Positions 28,674-33,746 of a stretch of 33,746 nucleotides of DNA are shown piece after piece. The notes beneath the pieces were generated by a model. It made no database searches. It saw only the letters and a program-made list of their open reading frames with translations, and was not told the origin of the DNA. This stretch comes from an uncultured Armatimonadota bacterium (lineage in GTDB: Bacteria > Armatimonadota > Armatimonadia > Armatimonadales > Armatimonadaceae): the NCBI GenBank assembly GCA_903924445.1, contig CAIYBQ010000270.1, positions 1-33,746 on the forward strand. The letters are read 5' to 3'. The translations under genes were made by a program, and so were the position numbers. Each line of letters begins with the position of its first letter. Within the stretch, counting starts at the first letter, position 1.

Positions 28674-29849
28674 GTGAACACAACCCACGGGCGATTGGCT
28701 CCATGCGGATTTGCAGTTATAGCCGTACTTGCGATGGTCCCAACGACAGCATCTTCAGCGCCTCCACCACCGCCCGAGCGGCCAAATTACTTTGCGCTTT
28801 ATCCACCACCAGAAACCAAGCGCGAGGTGCCATCATTGGCATTTCCAGCCACAAGCACGCGGCACCCGGACTTGTTTTCACCGGTACCCTACTTCAAACG
28901 AAAATTCAATCTCCTTACCGATATGTCACTGGACTTCAGGGCTGTGGATGGTCAATTTCCTTCGCCCGTAGATGCGTTAGAGGGCGTCCGTTTTACGATT
29001 GATGGAATTGTTGCCAACCCAAAATCTGGCAATGAGCAGGGTGGTATCCGCCTACAGCTCGTTCGGGAACCCAACAGTTCAACAGAGCGTGTTGTGACAT
29101 CCGAGCTCTACGGCCATTACCGCTTTGAGCTGCCAGGAGCCACTGCAACAGCACGCGCAGGTCAGTTTGTTCTACCTTTCGGTTTATCCGCGGTGTACGA
29201 CACATCGATGCATCCCTTCAGAAGTCTTTACAGCGAATCTATCGGAATCCGTATTGACCGTGGAGCGATGATCGAAGGAGAGTTCGGCCCCTTCCACTAT
29301 GCGGGGAGCATTACAACCGGCACGGGTCCAAATGCCGATCACGCATACACCAAAACAGTCCTTTCGGCGCGACTTGATAGGCACTTCCTCACACAATCAG
29401 GGCGGATACAAATCGGCGGCTCGATGCTCACAGGTCGCTTACCGGACAATGGGCCGTTTGCGCAGAGTTTACTTTCCGGCAGCACACAGGCATCTCCGAC
29501 CATTGTAAAGTCCAGATTTGCAGCCGATGCACAGTACTTTGTCGGAAAGTACGCAGCCCGCGGTGAAGTCGTGTTTGGCGCTGATGAGGACGCTCCTGTT
29601 TGGGGCTTTTATGTGGATGGACGTATGGGCATTTCCGCCCGCGAAGGACTTTACGCTGCCATAAAGCGGTGGGACTATCGAAACCAGCCTCTGTCCAAAT
29701 TTGAGTCTGCGATTGGATACGAGCGGACTGCGGGAAGACACCTGACGTTTCGCGCCCTTGTTATTCTGTCGCGCGTCGACCCGCTGGATGGACCAAACCG
29801 TACATTGATTACGCGGTCTACCGTGCTACAAAGTTTTTTGAAATTCTAA
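28674..29849 (+). CDS. probable outer-membrane beta-barrel / porin-like protein
   Basis: GTG start; signal peptide; Pro-rich linker; alternating hydrophobic strands (ARAGQFVLPFGLSAVYDTS, FHYAGSITTGTGPNADH, RIQIGGSMLTGRLPDN); ends in Phe (VLQSFLKF). Confidence 0.65.
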   Translation: MNTTHGRLAPCGFAVIAVLAMVPTTASSAPPPPPERPNYFALYPPPETKREVPSLAFPATSTRHPDLFSPVPYFKRKFNLLTDMSLDFRAVDGQFPSPVDALEGVRFTIDGIVANPKSGNEQGGIRLQLVREPNSSTERVVTSELYGHYRFELPGATATARAGQFVLPFGLSAVYDTSMHPFRSLYSESIGIRIDRGAMIEGEFGPFHYAGSITTGTGPNADHAYTKTVLSARLDRHFLTQSGRIQIGGSMLTGRLPDNGPFAQSLLSGSTQASPTIVKSRFAADAQYFVGKYAARGEVVFGADEDAPVWGFYVDGRMGISAREGLYAAIKRWDYRNQPLSKFESAIGYERTAGRHLTFRALVILSRVDPLDGPNRTLITRSTVLQSFLKF

Positions 29850-29884
29850 GACCGGTATAAATCGCCCACTTTCTTACTAAGTGT

Positions 29885-30196
29885 TTACAGTGCCGCACCG
29901 CACTTAGGGCATGGTTTGTACGGCGATGCTATGAATGCACCGCATACACTACAGTAACCGGATTTGTCAGGAAGAGTCTCTTCGCCACCTTCCGGCATCG
30001 GATCCCCTTCAAACAACTTCGAGAGGTCATACTTATCTTGGCGGGACTGCCGAAGTGTGACAATCCCGTACCAAACCCCGACAATGCCGCTGACAATGAC
30101 CATCACACCATAGACCCGCGTCGCCGGGCTCAGGAGAAATGCGGTGCCCATCGCAACAAGGACACATCCCGCAATAAGCCCAAGATACTGGCGCAC
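29885..30196 (-). CDS. small membrane protein with C-terminal zinc ribbon
   Basis: Two hydrophobic segments then YCSVCGAFIASPYKPCPKCGAAL; GTG at 30196 starts just after the purB stop, so the longer ORF start is not needed. Confidence 0.65.
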   Translation of the reverse strand: MRQYLGLIAGCVLVAMGTAFLLSPATRVYGVMVIVSGIVGVWYGIVTLRQSRQDKYDLSKLFEGDPMPEGGEETLPDKSGYCSVCGAFIASPYKPCPKCGAAL

Positions 30197-30197
30197 G

Positions 30198-31568
30198 TTA
30201 CCCGTTTTCCTCGAGGGCAGCAGCACCGAGCTGCGGCGCAATACCGATGTACGTTTCTGGACGCAGCGCTTTCAGACGAGCAAGGGCATCCTCTGACAAC
30301 TCCAACGTCTCAAGGAATGCAAGCATGCCTGCCGCATCCACACGCTGCCCCCGTGTAAGCTCCTTGAGACGCTCATAAGGACGGTCAAGCCCTTCGACAC
30401 GCATCACGGTTTGGATGGGTTCAGCCAGCACTTCCCAGTTTCGATCCAGCTCTGCCAGCATAAAGGTGCGATCAGCATCCAGTTTTCCGATGCCACGTCC
30501 CGCCGCGACCAGAGCCAACAACGCGTGTCCAAACGCAGTACCTACCGCCCGGATTGCACTTGAGTCACTTAGGTCGCGCTGCAGACGTGAGACTTGGAGC
30601 TTTGCACCAAGGTGTTCGAACAAACTGACAGCAAGCCCGATATTTGCTTCGCTATTTTCAAAGTCGATGGGATTGACCTTATGCGGCATCGTGCTCGACC
30701 CGATCTCACCCGCTACCGTTTTTTGACGGAAGACTCCAACGCTGATGTAAGACCAGATATCTCTATCGAAGTCCAGGAGGATTGTCAGGAAGCGCGACCA
30801 AGCGTGGAAGAGCTCAGCCATGTAGTCGTGGGACTCGATTTGGGTCGTCAATGGGTTGTACGTCAAGCCAAGTCCTGTGACAAAGCGCTCGGCGATATCT
30901 GGCCAGTTTGCATCCGGGAATGCAACCACATGTGCATTAAACGCCCCAACAGCACCGTTGATTTTGCCTAAGAATGGGATGGACTTGATCTGTGTGAGCT
31001 GTCGGTTCCACCGATGGACAAATACAGCTAGTTCTTTACCAAGAGTGCTTGGGCTTGCGGGCTGACCATGGGTTCGGGAAAGCAGAGGGGCATCGAGGAG
31101 CGGTACCGCAAGGCTACGAACCTTGCCAACAACCTCTTCGGCCTTCGGAAGCAACACATTCGCAATTGCCCCCTGCAGCATCAGTGCATGGGAGAGGTTA
31201 TTGATGTCCTCCGATGTACATGCGAAGTGAACCCATTCGGACAAATCTTCGAGGGATGTCCCCGCGAGGTTACGCTTGATCCAGTACTCAACCGCCTTTA
31301 CATCGTGGTTGGTCGTCCGCTCAATTTCCTTGATGCCTGCTGCCGCTTCGTTATTTATGCTGCCTGCAAGGTTTCGGAGGAGCTGAATCTCATCCGTATG
31401 CATTGCCCGTATCGCCGGTAAGGAAGGTTCGGATGCCAAATGAATCAGCCACTCAACCTCAACCGTGACCCGTGCGCGAATCAGCGCGACTTCGGAGAGA
31501 TACTCCTTTAGGGGCGCAACACTTGTTTCGTAGCGGCCATCTATGGCAGACAATGCATCAATAGACAT
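30198..31568 (-). CDS. purB: adenylosuccinate lyase
   Basis: TSEDINNLSHALML, SRTHGQPASPSTLGKELAVF, GSSTMPHKVNPIDFENSEAN. Confidence 0.95.
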   Translation of the reverse strand: MSIDALSAIDGRYETSVAPLKEYLSEVALIRARVTVEVEWLIHLASEPSLPAIRAMHTDEIQLLRNLAGSINNEAAAGIKEIERTTNHDVKAVEYWIKRNLAGTSLEDLSEWVHFACTSEDINNLSHALMLQGAIANVLLPKAEEVVGKVRSLAVPLLDAPLLSRTHGQPASPSTLGKELAVFVHRWNRQLTQIKSIPFLGKINGAVGAFNAHVVAFPDANWPDIAERFVTGLGLTYNPLTTQIESHDYMAELFHAWSRFLTILLDFDRDIWSYISVGVFRQKTVAGEIGSSTMPHKVNPIDFENSEANIGLAVSLFEHLGAKLQVSRLQRDLSDSSAIRAVGTAFGHALLALVAAGRGIGKLDADRTFMLAELDRNWEVLAEPIQTVMRVEGLDRPYERLKELTRGQRVDAAGMLAFLETLELSEDALARLKALRPETYIGIAPQLGAAALEENG

Positions 31569-31576
31569 TCTTTACT

Positions 31577-32485
31577 CTAGCTTCCTAAACCATCCAGCGT
31601 CGTTGCACGCACACCCCATGTCCCACCCCAGACATCCCCTGGAGACAGCCTCGTGAGTCCCCATTCAGGGTGATTAAAGCCATCGGATGCACAGCTCATC
31701 GGCTCAATCGCGAGTGCCCGACGTTTCCGTCCCTCAACCAGCGTATCCCCGGTGAAGAGCACACAGTTTGGATACGCATCCACATCCATCCAAACTTCGA
31801 CTTTCAAGTCTTTCCCAGTTAGACAAACGACAGGCTTGGTGCCTAGAGGCGATACGAAACAGTTGTCGATCACCTGTAACCCGATGAGACGGCTCCTTCT
31901 GAAATCAACTCCTGCAGCCGCAACATCCAGAATGGTTCCCGTAGGAATCAGTTCCTCGAACTCAAGCACTCTGTCAAAGGGAACCGTCAACGAACACGTA
32001 TCGACAAAATCATCCCCTGCAACAAAGTAACTATGGAATCCAATCGCAAACGGTGCGCATTCCTGCGAGAGGTTCTCAACAGTTGCCGTGACTTCCAAGC
32101 CCGTTTCAGTGATCGTGTATTTGAGCTGTAAGCGTAAGGCAAACGGATACCCGACAACCGGATCTGTCTGAACACCAACCACAACTTCTGTGTTTGATTG
32201 CGTAACAACATCCCACTGCAGAGTGCGCACAAACCCATGGATAGCATGAACCCCAGAGCGCTCATTCAAAGTCAGTGAATAGTCCTTACCATCGAACTGG
32301 TAACACCCGTGGTTGATTCGCCCAGGAAACGGCGCAAGGATATCTCCCTCGGCACCGATACGGCTGTCGAAATCCACATACGATGTCGTGATCGGGTGAC
32401 CATGCAGCCAAAGTCCTTGTAACCCACCGCCGCGGAGGGAGACATCGGCTTTATATCCAAAACCGGAAATCGAAATGGACTTCAT
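31577..32485 (-). CDS. aldose 1-epimerase family protein
   Basis: LAPFPGRINHGCYQFDGKDYSL, GVHAIHGFVRTLQWDV, PFAIGFHSYFVAGDD, AIEPMSCASDGFNHPE; start at MKSISISGFG (32485). Confidence 0.88.
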   Translation of the reverse strand: MKSISISGFGYKADVSLRGGGLQGLWLHGHPITTSYVDFDSRIGAEGDILAPFPGRINHGCYQFDGKDYSLTLNERSGVHAIHGFVRTLQWDVVTQSNTEVVVGVQTDPVVGYPFALRLQLKYTITETGLEVTATVENLSQECAPFAIGFHSYFVAGDDFVDTCSLTVPFDRVLEFEELIPTGTILDVAAAGVDFRRSRLIGLQVIDNCFVSPLGTKPVVCLTGKDLKVEVWMDVDAYPNCVLFTGDTLVEGRKRRALAIEPMSCASDGFNHPEWGLTRLSPGDVWGGTWGVRATTLDGLGS

Positions 32486-33210
32486 TACAGTCCCCTCGCT
32501 GCCATCCAAGCGGCACATACATCAAGTTTGTCTGTGCCTATCCAGCTCACACCGGCAGCATCCAGAATTCTCCAACCGGCTGGCGTATCTGGTAAGCCCC
32601 AAAATCTGGATTTAATTCCGAGGTCATCTGCGCGACGCACATAGTCGGACAACCAAGCCCGATGCTGGCGTGAGATGAGACCGCTTCCAAACCAAGGGAT
32701 ATGCGAAAGCCAGGCTTCGCTGACCATCCGAAAAACACCCGGTTGTGGCGACTTTAGATCATCTACCCGTGCATCGACAAAGATGTTTCGCTCGCGTCTT
32801 GCAGCCAGCTGACGCGTCGGTCTATCGCCAGAAAGGATGATTTCCAATGCATTCGGGATGTATTCCGCGCTACTTCCGTGGCTCAGCCAGCGTTCATAGG
32901 GCTTCAATGCACGGTCAAGTACAGGAAGAACATCGGCGGAATTCGCTTTAATGTCAATCATCAGTTGAAAGGTAGAGATTCCTGGCTGAACACTCCCGGT
33001 TCGCTGTATCCGCTCCATCATCGGTCTCAGATAGAGTGCCTCTAGCGTTCTTTCTGGACGTACATCCTTGCGGTCATGAGCGACCAAAAGTTTGCCGTCA
33101 ACGAGGTAGATGTCTGCTTCAACGGATGCAAATCCGGCATTTAGCGCATCAACCAGTGGTCGAGTGTGTTCGTAATCGTTGTGCGAATGTGCCCGTGCGT
33201 GAACGTTCAT
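32485..33210 (-). CDS. PI-PLC-like / glycerophosphodiester phosphodiesterase-like protein
   Basis: RAHSHNDYEHTRPLVDALNAGFASVEADIYLVDGKLLVAHD; start taken at MNVHARAHSHNDY (33210), giving TAATG overlap with the epimerase. Confidence 0.82.
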   Translation of the reverse strand: MNVHARAHSHNDYEHTRPLVDALNAGFASVEADIYLVDGKLLVAHDRKDVRPERTLEALYLRPMMERIQRTGSVQPGISTFQLMIDIKANSADVLPVLDRALKPYERWLSHGSSAEYIPNALEIILSGDRPTRQLAARRERNIFVDARVDDLKSPQPGVFRMVSEAWLSHIPWFGSGLISRQHRAWLSDYVRRADDLGIKSRFWGLPDTPAGWRILDAAGVSWIGTDKLDVCAAWMAARGL

Positions 33211-33214
33211 AACA

Positions 33215-33746
33215 TTAGCCTTCTTGAGAAACGCGCCAGCCGATATCCCGGCGGAATTGACCACCATCCATATGAATACGATCCAGTGCTGCATAAGCCC
33301 TCTCACGGGCTTCCTCGAAGCTGTCACCCGTTGATGTAACCGTAAGGACTCGTCCACCACTTGAGTGAATGGTGCCATCCTCGGTCAAGCGAGTCCCAGC
33401 GTGAAACACTGCTACTGCATCAAGCTTTACAGCATCTTCCAAGCCCGAAATGACATCGCCTGTCCGAACAGCCCCAGGATAACCATGCGCCGCGAGAACA
33501 ACAGTAACGGCGCTGCGGCGAGAAAATACAACATCGATTTGGTCTAGACGCGCATCCACACACGCATTAATGACTTCGACCAAATCAGTTTCAAGCAAAG
33601 GAAGAACGATTTCCGTCTCGGGATCGCCAAAGCGGCAGTTGTATTCAAGGCACATCGGTCCATCAGGAGTCAACATGATGCCAGCAAACAATACACCGCG
33701 GTACGGAATCCCGGTTGATTTGATGGCACGGACAACTGGTTTGATG
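33215..33746 (-). CDS. purD: phosphoribosylamine--glycine ligase, C-terminal part (gene continues beyond the window)
   Basis: In-frame to window end: IKSTGIPYRGVLFAGIMLTPDGPMCLEYNCRFGDPETEIVLPLLETDL. Confidence 0.93.
   Translation of the reverse strand, partial: IKPVVRAIKSTGIPYRGVLFAGIMLTPDGPMCLEYNCRFGDPETEIVLPLLETDLVEVINACVDARLDQIDVVFSRRSAVTVVLAAHGYPGAVRTGDVISGLEDAVKLDAVAVFHAGTRLTEDGTIHSSGGRVLTVTSTGDSFEEARERAYAALDRIHMDGGQFRRDIGWRVSQEG

Noticed and set aside
29867-29883. Hairpin cactt-tcttact-aagtg between the barrel gene and the zinc-ribbon gene
   Set aside because: Only 5 AT-rich base pairs and no proper T-tract; too weak to call a terminator

Overview
The window is a gene-dense bacterial chromosomal segment with 24 supportable CDSs. 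One of them, purD, runs off the right end. I saw no rRNA, tRNA, CRISPR array, transposase, integrase or phage genes. Left to right: M29 aminopeptidase plus a small coupled protein (-); a divergent group-2-like sigma-70 factor (+); malate dehydrogenase (-); a (+) set PSD1/DUF1549-DUF1553 (cytochrome c + LamG), DUF1501 (Tat), DUF1080, followed by an uncharacterised 476-aa protein; MFS transporter and recO (-); a secreted DUF5117/DUF4953-type zinc metalloprotease (-); trpB-trpA-deoC (-); alpha/beta hydrolase and phosphodiester glycosidase (+); a tightly packed (-) run der / metallophosphoesterase / methyltransferase / three polytopic GT39-like membrane proteins; a probable outer-membrane beta-barrel (+); and a (-) purD / GDPD / aldose epimerase / purB / zinc-ribbon run. 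The gene content (PSD1/DUF1501/DUF1080, Tat export, a barrel ending in Phe) suggests a diderm environmental bacterium, perhaps Planctomycetota-like or Armatimonadota-like, but the taxon cannot be fixed from this sequence alone. Much of the window is housekeeping. The best leads for something under-described are the PSD1-DUF1501-DUF1080-476aa cluster, the der-linked membrane glycosyltransferase module (including a metallophosphoesterase with a GNHE-to-GNRE change), the trpBA-deoC coupling and a composite palindrome after deoC. None is proven to be a new system.
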